Shown here: one piece after another, positions 1 to 6,993 of the stretch
How positions within the stretch are numbered: position 1 is the first letter of the stretch
Layout of the letters: the number at the start of each line of letters is the position of its first letter
Origin: an uncultured Treponema sp.
GTDB taxonomy: Bacteria > Spirochaetota > Spirochaetia > Treponematales > Treponemataceae
Reading direction: 5' to 3'
NCBI GenBank assembly: GCA_905372265.1
Contig: CAJPOL010000030.1
Location: 1-18,683 of the forward strand
Length of the DNA: 18,683 nucleotides
The notes under the pieces: generated by a model
The model's input: the letters and a program-made list of their open reading frames with translations, nothing else
Database searches by the model: none
What the model was told of the DNA's origin: nothing
Made by a program: the position numbers and the translations under genes

Positions 1-89
1 GCTTACCATATAACATTACAAAAATTATAAAACAATTATAATGAGAGTGAAAAAAGAATCAACCCGTTTATACACAATCGCAAAAATTA

Positions 90-98
90 TGCTATAAT
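90..98 (+). promoter_or_regulatory. Extended -10 promoter element upstream of the SDR gene
   Basis: A perfect TATAAT at 93-98 is preceded by TG one base away (90-91), giving an extended -10 element. No good -35 is present; the nearest candidate, TTTATA at 67-72, is too far away (20 bases). A start near 105 would leave a leader of about 90 nt that contains the hairpin at 127-157. A second TATAAT at 37-42 also lacks a clear -35. Confidence 0.5.
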
Positions 99-126
99 AC
101 CCGCAGAGGTGAACAAGAAATAGGTC

Positions 127-157
127 ATCTTTAAAAGCTCGGTCAGCTTTTAAAGAT
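127..157 (+). promoter_or_regulatory. 13-bp perfect inverted repeat in the SDR leader
   Basis: The arms at 127-139 and 145-157 are exact reverse complements (13 bp) round a 5-base loop. The stem is mostly A/T and no T-run follows, so it does not read as a normal terminator. It would lie inside the predicted 5' leader, about 40 bases before the start codon. It could be an operator palindrome or an RNA leader hairpin; the sequence does not decide between these. Confidence 0.5.
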
Positions 158-196
158 TTCCAACAAGCTGCATCCCGTGATGGGAATACATACTGT

Positions 197-916
197 ATGA
201 AAAAGTTATTGTATGGGAAAAATGCCGTTGTACTTGGCGGAACAAGCGGTATCGGTTATCAACTTGCACTTGCGCTACTGCAGGAGGGCACTCATGTATC
301 CGTTCAAGGAAAAACACATAGCGACCGAATCGAATCATTGCGCAGCAAAGGAAATGCTTGCGGTTTTTTGTGCGACTTGCAAGATCCCGCTTGTATTGAT
401 ATAGTATGCGCTCAAGCAAAAGAAGCCGATATACTTTGTATTGTATACGGACCCTTTTTGCAAAAACCGCTCGATCAAACCGATGCTGAAGAATGGACAA
501 GAACCGTCTATGCCAATTTAACATTACCGGGTATTGCCGTATCTTCCGCTTTGGCAGAGATGAAGCGCCGAAAATGGGGACGCATCCTCTTGTTCGGCGG
601 AACGGAAACACATATTGTGCGCGGTTTTAAAACAAATGCCGTATACGGAGCTGCAAAAACAGGCATTATGTCTCTTGTCCGCTCAATAAGCCTTGTCTAT
701 GCGCAGTATGGAATTACCGCAAATGCAATTTGTCCGGGCTTTACCGATACTGAGCTCCTTCCTGAGACCATACGGACTCAATGGGCAAAAAAAAGTCCCG
801 ACGGTACACTTATTGCCGCCGACAGCATTGTAAACGCTGCCTTGTTCTTGTTACATGAGCCGTCATGCAATGGTGTCATACTACCTGTTGACAAAGGTTG
901 GTCTTCATTGTCATAA
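197..916 (+). CDS. Divergent short-chain dehydrogenase/reductase (SDR) family protein
   Basis: This 239-residue protein has the SDR length and Rossmann layout. The glycine-rich dinucleotide loop is GGTSGIG at residues 14-20, the active-site Tyr and Lys are Y150 and K154 (YGAAK), and the NAICPGF segment at 176-182 matches the usual region after the active site. Two things are odd. The usual NNAG segment reads VYGP (83-86), and the position of the catalytic serine appears to hold G135-T136, so T136 or T138 would have to act instead. Substrate is unknown; family members reduce or oxidise keto/hydroxy groups with NAD(P)H. ATG 197 has only a weak, distant Shine-Dalgarno match (GGGA at 182-185). 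The STAS gene follows 51 bases later on the same strand and may be co-transcribed. Confidence 0.85.
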   Translation: MKKLLYGKNAVVLGGTSGIGYQLALALLQEGTHVSVQGKTHSDRIESLRSKGNACGFLCDLQDPACIDIVCAQAKEADILCIVYGPFLQKPLDQTDAEEWTRTVYANLTLPGIAVSSALAEMKRRKWGRILLFGGTETHIVRGFKTNAVYGAAKTGIMSLVRSISLVYAQYGITANAICPGFTDTELLPETIRTQWAKKSPDGTLIAADSIVNAALFLLHEPSCNGVILPVDKGWSSLS

Positions 917-967
917 TAAGGACAGAAACATATTTAAAATTCAATATAAATGTGAAAGGATAATAGT

Positions 968-1525
968 ATGAATGATGAGGAAATAATTCAGAGTTTCGAT
1001 ACCGAAAAAGATAAGAGCCTTAAAATGCAACTCCAAAAAGTTGAAGGATTGGATCATTGCATCGTTATCCTCTTGTCGGGTTATGTTGATACCTATAATT
1101 CAACGTTTTTTCAAAAAAGAATAACAACACTAATCGAAGCAGGATATATTCGGATTATTTTTAATTGTGCGCATTTGGATTATGTATCATCAACAGGCAT
1201 CGGTTCTTTTACCGTATTTTTAAAAGCGGTAAAAGCAAAAGGCGGAGATATTGTCCTTTTAAACCTCCAGCCTAAAGTGTATGAAGTGTTTCAGCTTTTA
1301 GGTTTTGCCAATTTTTTTACTATCCATGATGCACTGAACACCGCCATTGAATTTTTTAAGAATCAAGGAAGCATTGATACTCCGCAACTCAATGTATTTC
1401 CAAAAATCTTTTCCTGTCCCATTTGTGCTAAAAAACTGAAAGCGCCCCATGCAGGACGCTTTCGATGCGCAGAGTGCAAAACTATTCTAGCAGTTGATAA
1501 TAATGCACAGATTTCCTTAGGATAA
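968..1525 (+). CDS. STAS-domain protein (anti-sigma-factor antagonist type) with C-terminal zinc ribbon
   Basis: Residues about 20-130 form a STAS domain. The conserved loop reads DYVSSTGIGS (71-80), where S75 aligns with the serine phosphorylated in SpoIIAA-type antagonists; the preceding Asp of SpoIIAA is replaced by S74. After a short linker come two CxxC pairs (C150/C153 and C167/C170), a small zinc-ribbon module not normally part of STAS antagonists. No signal peptide or membrane segment is visible, so it should be cytoplasmic. The ribosome site GAAAGGA at 954-960 lies 7 bases before the ATG. By family, it would bind an anti-sigma/kinase partner in a partner-switching circuit, but no such kinase or phosphatase gene is in the window. 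The partner and the role of the zinc ribbon are unknown. Confidence 0.85.
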   Translation: MNDEEIIQSFDTEKDKSLKMQLQKVEGLDHCIVILLSGYVDTYNSTFFQKRITTLIEAGYIRIIFNCAHLDYVSSTGIGSFTVFLKAVKAKGGDIVLLNLQPKVYEVFQLLGFANFFTIHDALNTAIEFFKNQGSIDTPQLNVFPKIFSCPICAKKLKAPHAGRFRCAECKTILAVDNNAQISLG

Positions 1526-1544
1526 GCACTTAACATTTTTGTGT

Positions 1545-1588
1545 AAAAGCTGTGGATAACTGATATATAAGTTGTCCACAGCTTTTTT
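1545..1588. terminator. Probable bidirectional terminator between convergent genes
   Basis: Arms 1545-1560 and 1571-1586 pair over 16 bp with a single G-U wobble round a 10-base loop, and T1583-1588 follow on the plus strand. The left arm begins with four A, giving a short U-run on the minus strand. It lies 19 bases after the STAS stop and would also stop transcripts from the barrel gene at 1777-3228. The stem itself contains DnaA-box-like 9-mers. Confidence 0.75.
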
Positions 1589-1767
1589 GTTCATGAGCTC
1601 TTGCTTATTTATTTTAAAACCTCTCTTTTTTGTTTTATAAGTCTTTTTTATATAACCAGTTACAGCTTCCCTTTTTCAAGACCGATTCGTTTCAGCATGC
1701 TTATTCATTTTTCTGATGTGGATAAACGGTATTGGTATTTTTTGTATGTCTAATAACTTGTGGATAA
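1551..1767. promoter_or_regulatory. Cluster of DnaA-box-like sites in an AT-rich intergenic region
   Basis: TGTGGATAA, the exact complement of the consensus DnaA box TTATCCACA, occurs at 1551-1559, 1717-1725 and 1759-1767. A one-mismatch version, TTGTCCACA, is at 1572-1580. Centre-to-centre distances are 21, 145 and 42 bases. The 1590-1700 stretch between them is rich in T- and A-runs, like an unwinding element. No dnaA, dnaN, recF or gyr gene is in the window. It could be a replication origin, a DnaA-titrating or reactivating site, or chance combined with the terminator stem. Confidence 0.5.
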
Positions 1768-1776
1768 CTATACTCT

Positions 1777-3228
1777 TTACCACGTGAATGAGCCTTTCAG
1801 CCAAAGGGCGCTCATGTTTTGCAGTTTTGTAAAGCGGCCTTTCTCATGGAAGTCTTTGGCATACACGTCTGCGCCTAAAGCAAACTGTATCTTATCGGAA
1901 AGTGCATAAGTAATTGCTCCCGTTCCAAAGGAACTGCCGTAATTTACATCGACAATGCCGTTTGCAGAGAACGTCAGTGTTTTATTTAAAAAGGTTTTGC
2001 GGAGATTAATGCTTACAAAGCCCTTGTGTACCGGCCGTTTTATATCATTTTTATGATTAAGAATAAGGTCTGTAAGGTATTGAGCGTTTATTGTCCACGA
2101 ACCTTTTGTCCAGTCAATTCCTGCAAGAGCTAACAGTTGGTGTTTTTTAACGGGCGCATTAAAGACAAGCGGCACATCAAGACTGTAATCCGGATCTTGC
2201 AACTCTCTAGACGGTATAAAAGCAAACGTACTTTTAGGTTCAAAGCCCCGTCCTGCAGCCCATGCTGTTTCTAACCGGATTGTTACATCACCGACGGGGA
2301 TTGCTGCATCAAAGCCGGCCATTCCGATACGGTAATACGCTTCGTGCACATAGGTATACAGATTTTGAGGTCTGAATGGATTTGATGGAGAATGGGGACT
2401 TGCAGGGTCTTGAAGAGCCTTTTTTACATACCCGTTTTTTATGTATTGAGGATTTTTATCCCAGCCGTAAAAGCCGGAAAGGGAAAAATTGGCAGCGGGT
2501 AACCGGAAAGAAAGCCTAAGAGCAGCCTCCGTGTCCGTAAACATCTTAGGCTTAACGCCTGCCGTCTTTGTGTAGCGTACCGGAATAGCCCCTGCCGTCA
2601 AACTATTCTCCGTTTCCGGCATGGCAATAGCGCATGCATCATTCTCTGCTCCCGCTTCAAAGCTGAAGCGAGGCCGTTTATTCGGCGTAAAGAACGGTAT
2701 AGCGACCGCATCCACTGTAAACAGCGTGTGTAAGAAACGAAGCCGGATGCTGTCGGATGGAAGCCGCGTATCATCGCCTCTGAATGCAATACATTCCGAA
2801 GTATCTCTTGCGCCTAATACATCGGTAACCGTAAAACCATCCGCGATCCCCCATTTGATGATTTGCCGTCCGAGACTAATGTCCCAGACTTTGCCTGTGT
2901 AGCGGTAATACGCTTCGTTGAGCTGAAATCCTGTCCGCGCGGGATTACGGTAATTATATTCGGCGGAACCGGAAAGGACGGCATATGAAGCGCCTATCGA
3001 TGCTTCGCCCCTTATGTGGGCAACTGAACGTGATGCTCCGTATTCTGCTCCTTTATTCCAGCGGAAGCCATGTATGGTCTCTATTTTTCCGCCTATCTTG
3101 AATACCGGAAGCCGAGCGCCGGAATCTTTTACCGCAGTATCGTCAAATCTTTGTATGTTTTGCGTATTACACGGCTGCATCAATACAAAAAGCATCAGCA
3201 TCACCGGCACACGTTTTATCCCGTTCAT
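1777..3228 (-). CDS. Predicted outer-membrane beta-barrel protein
   Basis: The 483-residue protein begins with a basic stretch and a hydrophobic export signal (residues 1-19). The rest alternates polar and hydrophobic residues in short strands rich in Tyr, Phe, Trp and Gly, and it ends in an aromatic residue (GSFTW), the usual barrel-assembly signal. The motif GRQIIKWGIADGF (120-132) resembles the Gly-Arg-Gln...Trp-Gly strand seen in DUF1302-type barrels; I offer that only as a resemblance. C20 follows the signal (MQPC), but proline before it makes lipidation unlikely. A strong ribosome site (GAGGAG, 6 bases before ATG) sets the start. It is the last gene of the cyclase/ybaK run, 18 bases after ybaK. 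Its cargo is unknown. Confidence 0.75.
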   Translation of the reverse strand: MNGIKRVPVMLMLFVLMQPCNTQNIQRFDDTAVKDSGARLPVFKIGGKIETIHGFRWNKGAEYGASRSVAHIRGEASIGASYAVLSGSAEYNYRNPARTGFQLNEAYYRYTGKVWDISLGRQIIKWGIADGFTVTDVLGARDTSECIAFRGDDTRLPSDSIRLRFLHTLFTVDAVAIPFFTPNKRPRFSFEAGAENDACAIAMPETENSLTAGAIPVRYTKTAGVKPKMFTDTEAALRLSFRLPAANFSLSGFYGWDKNPQYIKNGYVKKALQDPASPHSPSNPFRPQNLYTYVHEAYYRIGMAGFDAAIPVGDVTIRLETAWAAGRGFEPKSTFAFIPSRELQDPDYSLDVPLVFNAPVKKHQLLALAGIDWTKGSWTINAQYLTDLILNHKNDIKRPVHKGFVSINLRKTFLNKTLTFSANGIVDVNYGSSFGTGAITYALSDKIQFALGADVYAKDFHEKGRFTKLQNMSALWLKGSFTW

Positions 3229-3246
3229 GGGGTTCTCCTCATATTT

Positions 3247-3717
3247 TTATAAATCGGTAAGATCACAAAAGCTCGCCGAGCATACAGTCCGTAAATCAGA
3301 AGGGGCAATCCCAACCATCTGTCCCCGCTCCCCTGCATTCACATAGATAGTATCAAAAAGTTCTGCGGTTTCGTCAATAAATGTCGGGAATTGTTTTTTC
3401 ATACCGAGCGGAGAGCAGCCGCCCCGCACATAGCCGGTTGTTTTTTGTAAAGCATCAAGTTTTAGCGGAACGGTTTTTTTGCCCGTTATGCTTTTTATCT
3501 TTTTTAAACTGATATGCGCCGGAGCGGGAACGCAGCAGACAACAATCTCATTCGCTTCGCTTATCATCACAATGGTTTTAAAAACCGCTTCCGGATCAAG
3601 CGCGAGTTTTTCCGCCGCGCTGACCGCATCAAGATGATCCTCATCCCATTGGTAAGTGACGGTGCTGTAGGGAATACCGGCCGTTTCCAAAATCCGCAGT
3701 GCATTTGTTTTTTTCAT
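3247..3717 (-). CDS. ybaK: YbaK/EbsC-type Cys-tRNA(Pro)/aminoacyl-tRNA deacylase
   Basis: This cytoplasmic enzyme family removes wrongly attached amino acids, chiefly cysteine from tRNA(Pro). Numbering from the chosen start (156 residues), the family lysine is K47 in VFKTIVM, matching the essential lysine near position 46 of known YbaK proteins. The conserved GYVRGGCSPLGMKK (95-108) and VNAGERG (126-132) segments are also present. I prefer the ATG at 3717 because AAAGG lies about 10 bases before it and it gives the typical MKKTNA start. An in-frame ATG at 3738 would add seven residues and leave only 5 bases after the cyclase stop. The gene sits between the cyclase and the barrel gene on the same strand, most likely in one transcript; no functional link is obvious. 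Confidence 0.9.
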   Translation of the reverse strand: MKKTNALRILETAGIPYSTVTYQWDEDHLDAVSAAEKLALDPEAVFKTIVMISEANEIVVCCVPAPAHISLKKIKSITGKKTVPLKLDALQKTTGYVRGGCSPLGMKKQFPTFIDETAELFDTIYVNAGERGQMVGIAPSDLRTVCSASFCDLTDL

Positions 3718-3743
3718 ACAGTGTATACCTTTGTACATTTCCG

Positions 3744-6452
3744 CTATTTTTGCGTCAGACTGAATACGCCGTCCCAGTTATCCGCAGGCGGCTGCCGCAT
3801 AAAAGCCTCGCTTTTACGCATATAGGTCTGTGAAGGTCCGTCATCGGGCCGTTCGGCGCAGAGCTGTTTAAACAGGGCACATGCTTGTGCCCATTGGCGC
3901 CGGTCAAATACGGTATGGGCTTCTTCAAAGCGCGCTAAAAAGTCCGTCATTGCCGCATCCACGCCGTCCTGCATTTCAACCAGTTCCCACAGCTGTACCG
4001 GTGTATTAATCCCGACAACACGGACACGGTCAAGACGGCGGGTAATAAATCCTTCCCCAAGCTCGTTTTTTGTCATATCGGAGATGAGAATCCATGTGCC
4101 ATATTGTTTATTAACGCCCTCCAAGCGGGCAGCCAGGTTAACGGCATTCCCCATAATAGTGTAGTCCATCTTTCGTTCGGTACCCATATTTCCAACCACC
4201 ATATCACCGGTGTTGATGCCGATACGGGTCAGAAGCGGATTCGGCGTCATCTTTTCGCGCAGGAAAAAGCTATTCAGCTCTGCTTCTTTCCGTTTCATCA
4301 GTACTGCGGCACGGCATGCAAGCCGTGCATGTTCGCGGTAATCAACCGGTGCGCCGAAAAATGAAATAATCGCATCACCTTCATATTTATCGATTGTACC
4401 GCGCTCTTCTAAAATAATATCGCTCATTCCAGACAGATAAATATTCAATAACTTTACCAGCTGCTCCGCATCCAAGGCTTCGCTGATAGTAGAAAACCCG
4501 CGCACATCGGTAAATAAGGCGGTAATCCATTTTTTTTGTCCGCCGAGTTTCAGCATTGCGGGATCATCAATAATCTCATTAATAACATCACCTGACAGGT
4601 ACGTGCCGAATGCCTTACGGAGAAAATTCTTTTCACGTTCGCTTATGACAAACGAAACGAGCGCATAGGTAAGGAATGAGGCGAATAGTGCAAAAAAGGG
4701 AGCGGCAATCAAAACGTAGATACCGGTAAAACGGAAAATAAGATAGTTGATAACAAGTAAAACGATAGAAAAGGTAAAACCGGCGATAATTTGTACTATG
4801 ATGCCAAATGGCCGGATAATAAGAATAATGCCGAATGCAAGAACGATTGCGAGCAGAATTGATACCCAACGCGGAGCTTGCCGTAAAAAATCACGCTGTA
4901 AGATCGTATTGGCCACCGCTGCATGGGTGCCGACATTGACATATTCGCTCTGAAAAGGATTAACGCCGATATCGGTCGTACCGGTACTTGTCCATCCGAT
5001 AATGCAAAAAGCCCCTTTCAGCTTACCCCGCAAAAAGGCGTTAAGCTCTTCGTACTGCTTATAGGAGACGGACATCTGCTCATAGAGCGCTTCAAAGTCT
5101 TGCTTTATGCGGCTATACAACGCCTTATCCTCAAGCGCCGCAGCGCTTTCCGCTTCATCAAAAAGCGCTCCTATGTCCGACCGGTAATCGGCATCTAGAA
5201 AGAGCTTTACCGCATTCCAATAATTGTCTGCCGCTGTGCGCCACGCCTCTTTATCGGCCGGCAGTCCCGATTCAAGCGCTGTGCGCCGGAGCGTTTCGCT
5301 TTCAGTCCATGCCTGTATGCAGAAATCTATCGGCGCATATCCATGTTTCAAGTTCCAGCCTTGATTCGCCCGCAGCAACCGGAGCGCCGTTGCCGTCTGT
5401 TCGCCGATTTCAGCATAGTCAACCAACAGGTGAAACGGGATATGCGTAAAACTGTCTTTATATGTTTTTTTCGGCCAGCGGATAAGCATCAATCCGTCCT
5501 GATCGATGGGTATCGTTACCTGCTGTTTCAGACCGTTATAGACGGCGTCCTCAAGCGTGATATCCGTTTTATGCAGAATAATTTTAGGAGAACCTAACTT
5601 GTGAAGAACAGCCGAAAAAGCAAGCTGTAAAAAAACCGTAGAACCGATATTATCCGTAAGGCGTATCCGCCGCCGTACTCCGTCAGGGTCGATATGTACA
5701 TTGGTAAAACCCGCTCCTGCCGCCATACTGCTGATTTCTTTGATAGGGATAAGTGCACTCGAACTGCCCTTTTGCAGCGGGTAGGTAAGCTGCATATAAG
5801 GATAGGTAAAACGGCTTTCGGCAATGGCGAAAAGCGGCGCAAAGTGTTCTTTCGGCAGTGCCGGCTGCATATTCAGCGTCACAAAAGACGAGCCGAATAA
5901 CCGCATCGCATGACCTAAATAGCTGTCGTTTTCCAGTGCGACCTGTTCGGTGCGGCGGTAAAGCGTATCCCGTGAATGATCAATAAGATCGATCAATTCG
6001 CTGCCGTAGATGCCTGCCTCAGGAAGCGTGATTTGATTATTTGCAAGAGCGCTGAAAATATCCTGCACATTGGCACCAATCTCTTCAAACGATGCGGTAA
6101 ATTCCGATTTCAGGCCTCCTTTAAGGTAGCTGAAATCCACGCTCATAGGGCTTTTGTCGATATATTCAATATCAAAAACGGCATACTCCGCTTCAGCGAG
6201 CGTTAATGTCTCAAGGCCTTTTGCGATGGTGTTGCGCGGCCATGGGTAAAGCCCGACTTTTTCAATCGATACATCATCAATATCCAAGAGTACAATAGAC
6301 GGGTCTTCCATAACCTGCGGTTTAAGCGCTAAAAAGAGATCGTACATGCTGTTTTCAATATTGTTCCATAAAGGGAAAAGATAAAAAGCGGCGCTCATTA
6401 AACCGATGATGCACGGTATGATGAGTAATGATATATGCGTTTTCTTTTTCAC
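3744..6452 (-). CDS. CHASE2-domain class III adenylate cyclase (membrane sensor)
   Basis: The 902-residue protein has an N-terminal membrane segment (about 7-27), a large extracytoplasmic CHASE2 sensor (about 30-525), three membrane helices (about 529-604), and a cytoplasmic class III cyclase domain (about 640-830). The catalytic set is complete: metal aspartates D649 (FTDVRGFS) and D693 (EGDAI), adenine-selecting K689 and T765 beside D763 (DYT), and transition-state N772 and R776 (NLAARLE). This supports ATP-to-cAMP chemistry. The tail (about 835-885) with ALFKQL...PDDGPS is the TPR-like end common in this architecture. A long helical, charged stretch at about 355-470 interrupts the sensor. 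The start is GTG at 6452, behind AGAGGT. It is first in a run with ybaK and a barrel gene, and divergent from the FecR-containing operon 91 bases away. Confidence 0.93.
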   Translation of the reverse strand: MKKKTHISLLIIPCIIGLMSAAFYLFPLWNNIENSMYDLFLALKPQVMEDPSIVLLDIDDVSIEKVGLYPWPRNTIAKGLETLTLAEAEYAVFDIEYIDKSPMSVDFSYLKGGLKSEFTASFEEIGANVQDIFSALANNQITLPEAGIYGSELIDLIDHSRDTLYRRTEQVALENDSYLGHAMRLFGSSFVTLNMQPALPKEHFAPLFAIAESRFTYPYMQLTYPLQKGSSSALIPIKEISSMAAGAGFTNVHIDPDGVRRRIRLTDNIGSTVFLQLAFSAVLHKLGSPKIILHKTDITLEDAVYNGLKQQVTIPIDQDGLMLIRWPKKTYKDSFTHIPFHLLVDYAEIGEQTATALRLLRANQGWNLKHGYAPIDFCIQAWTESETLRRTALESGLPADKEAWRTAADNYWNAVKLFLDADYRSDIGALFDEAESAAALEDKALYSRIKQDFEALYEQMSVSYKQYEELNAFLRGKLKGAFCIIGWTSTGTTDIGVNPFQSEYVNVGTHAAVANTILQRDFLRQAPRWVSILLAIVLAFGIILIIRPFGIIVQIIAGFTFSIVLLVINYLIFRFTGIYVLIAAPFFALFASFLTYALVSFVISEREKNFLRKAFGTYLSGDVINEIIDDPAMLKLGGQKKWITALFTDVRGFSTISEALDAEQLVKLLNIYLSGMSDIILEERGTIDKYEGDAIISFFGAPVDYREHARLACRAAVLMKRKEAELNSFFLREKMTPNPLLTRIGINTGDMVVGNMGTERKMDYTIMGNAVNLAARLEGVNKQYGTWILISDMTKNELGEGFITRRLDRVRVVGINTPVQLWELVEMQDGVDAAMTDFLARFEEAHTVFDRRQWAQACALFKQLCAERPDDGPSQTYMRKSEAFMRQPPADNWDGVFSLTQK

Positions 6453-6455
6453 GGC

Positions 6456-6485
6456 TTTACCTCTTTACTGAAATCATGGTATAGT
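6456..6485 (+). promoter_or_regulatory. Possible promoter of the secreted-protein/FecR operon
   Basis: TTTACC at 6456-6461 and TATAGT at 6480-6485 are separated by 18 bases. A start near 6492 would give a leader of about 50 nt. The region between the divergent genes also has two copies of CGATAG (6490-6495 and 6505-6510), possibly an operator. I found no convincing promoter for the cyclase side. Confidence 0.3.
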
Positions 6486-6543
6486 AATCCGATAGCGTGT
6501 TTATCGATAGTACTTATATTATTCCATTTACACAAGGGAGCCT

Positions 6544-6993
6544 ATGAAACGGTATATTTGCAGTATTGTGACTATCTTGACGGTCGCCATTTCGATATAT
6601 GCACAATCAGCTGAAAAGATTGACGGTATTTTAGAAAGTGAAAAAATAACGGCCGGCCATGCTTCCTATTTGATCTTAACCGCTTTAGATGCAATTCCCG
6701 ATGATGCTGATTTTGAACTTGCATTCAGTAAAATGCAGGAAAATCGATGGCTGCCCAAAGTAAAAACAGCCGATGATATTCTTTCTTTTAAAAAATACGC
6801 CTTTTTATTGATGAAAGCCTTTGACATAAAAGGAGGTATGCTGTACCGGATTCATCCGTGTCCGCGATATGCCTACCGCGATCTCCGGTATCTTTCCATC
6901 ATACAGGGAAAAACGGATCCTGATATGCCGGTAAGCGGTACGGCGGCATTACAGATGATTGGACGCATAGAAACGGTAAAGGGTGCACAATGA
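6544..6993 (+). CDS. Small secreted protein with SLH-like repeats, function unknown
   Basis: The 149-residue product starts with a signal peptide (MKRYICSIVTILTVAISIYA, likely cut after A20). The mature part has two helical stretches of similar plan, about 34-92 and 104-142. The second, AYRDLRYLSIIQGKTDPDMP onward (110-142), resembles an S-layer-homology repeat (helix, Gly turn, Asp/Pro loop, helix with Gly-Arg). This is a visual match only. AAGGGAG at 6534-6540 lies 3 bases before the ATG. Its TGA overlaps the next start codon (ATGA), so it is translationally coupled to the barrel-like gene. It probably works in the periplasm with its two downstream neighbours. Confidence 0.75.
   Translation: MKRYICSIVTILTVAISIYAQSAEKIDGILESEKITAGHASYLILTALDAIPDDADFELAFSKMQENRWLPKVKTADDILSFKKYAFLLMKAFDIKGGMLYRIHPCPRYAYRDLRYLSIIQGKTDPDMPVSGTAALQMIGRIETVKGAQ

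Noticed and set aside
127..157. Terminator of an upstream gene
   Set aside because: No T-run after the stem, and a good -10 element lies just before it, so a leader or operator role fits better.
150..611. 153-residue open frame on the minus strand across the SDR gene
   Set aside because: No ribosome site, no recognisable domain, and it lies opposite a clear SDR coding region.
1777..3228. Lipoprotein call for the 483-residue barrel protein (C20)
   Set aside because: Proline directly before the cysteine and no small residues at the lipobox positions; the aromatic C-terminus fits an ordinary barrel.
3778..3786. TTATCCGCA as a fifth DnaA box
   Set aside because: One mismatch, isolated, and inside the cyclase coding region, so chance is enough.
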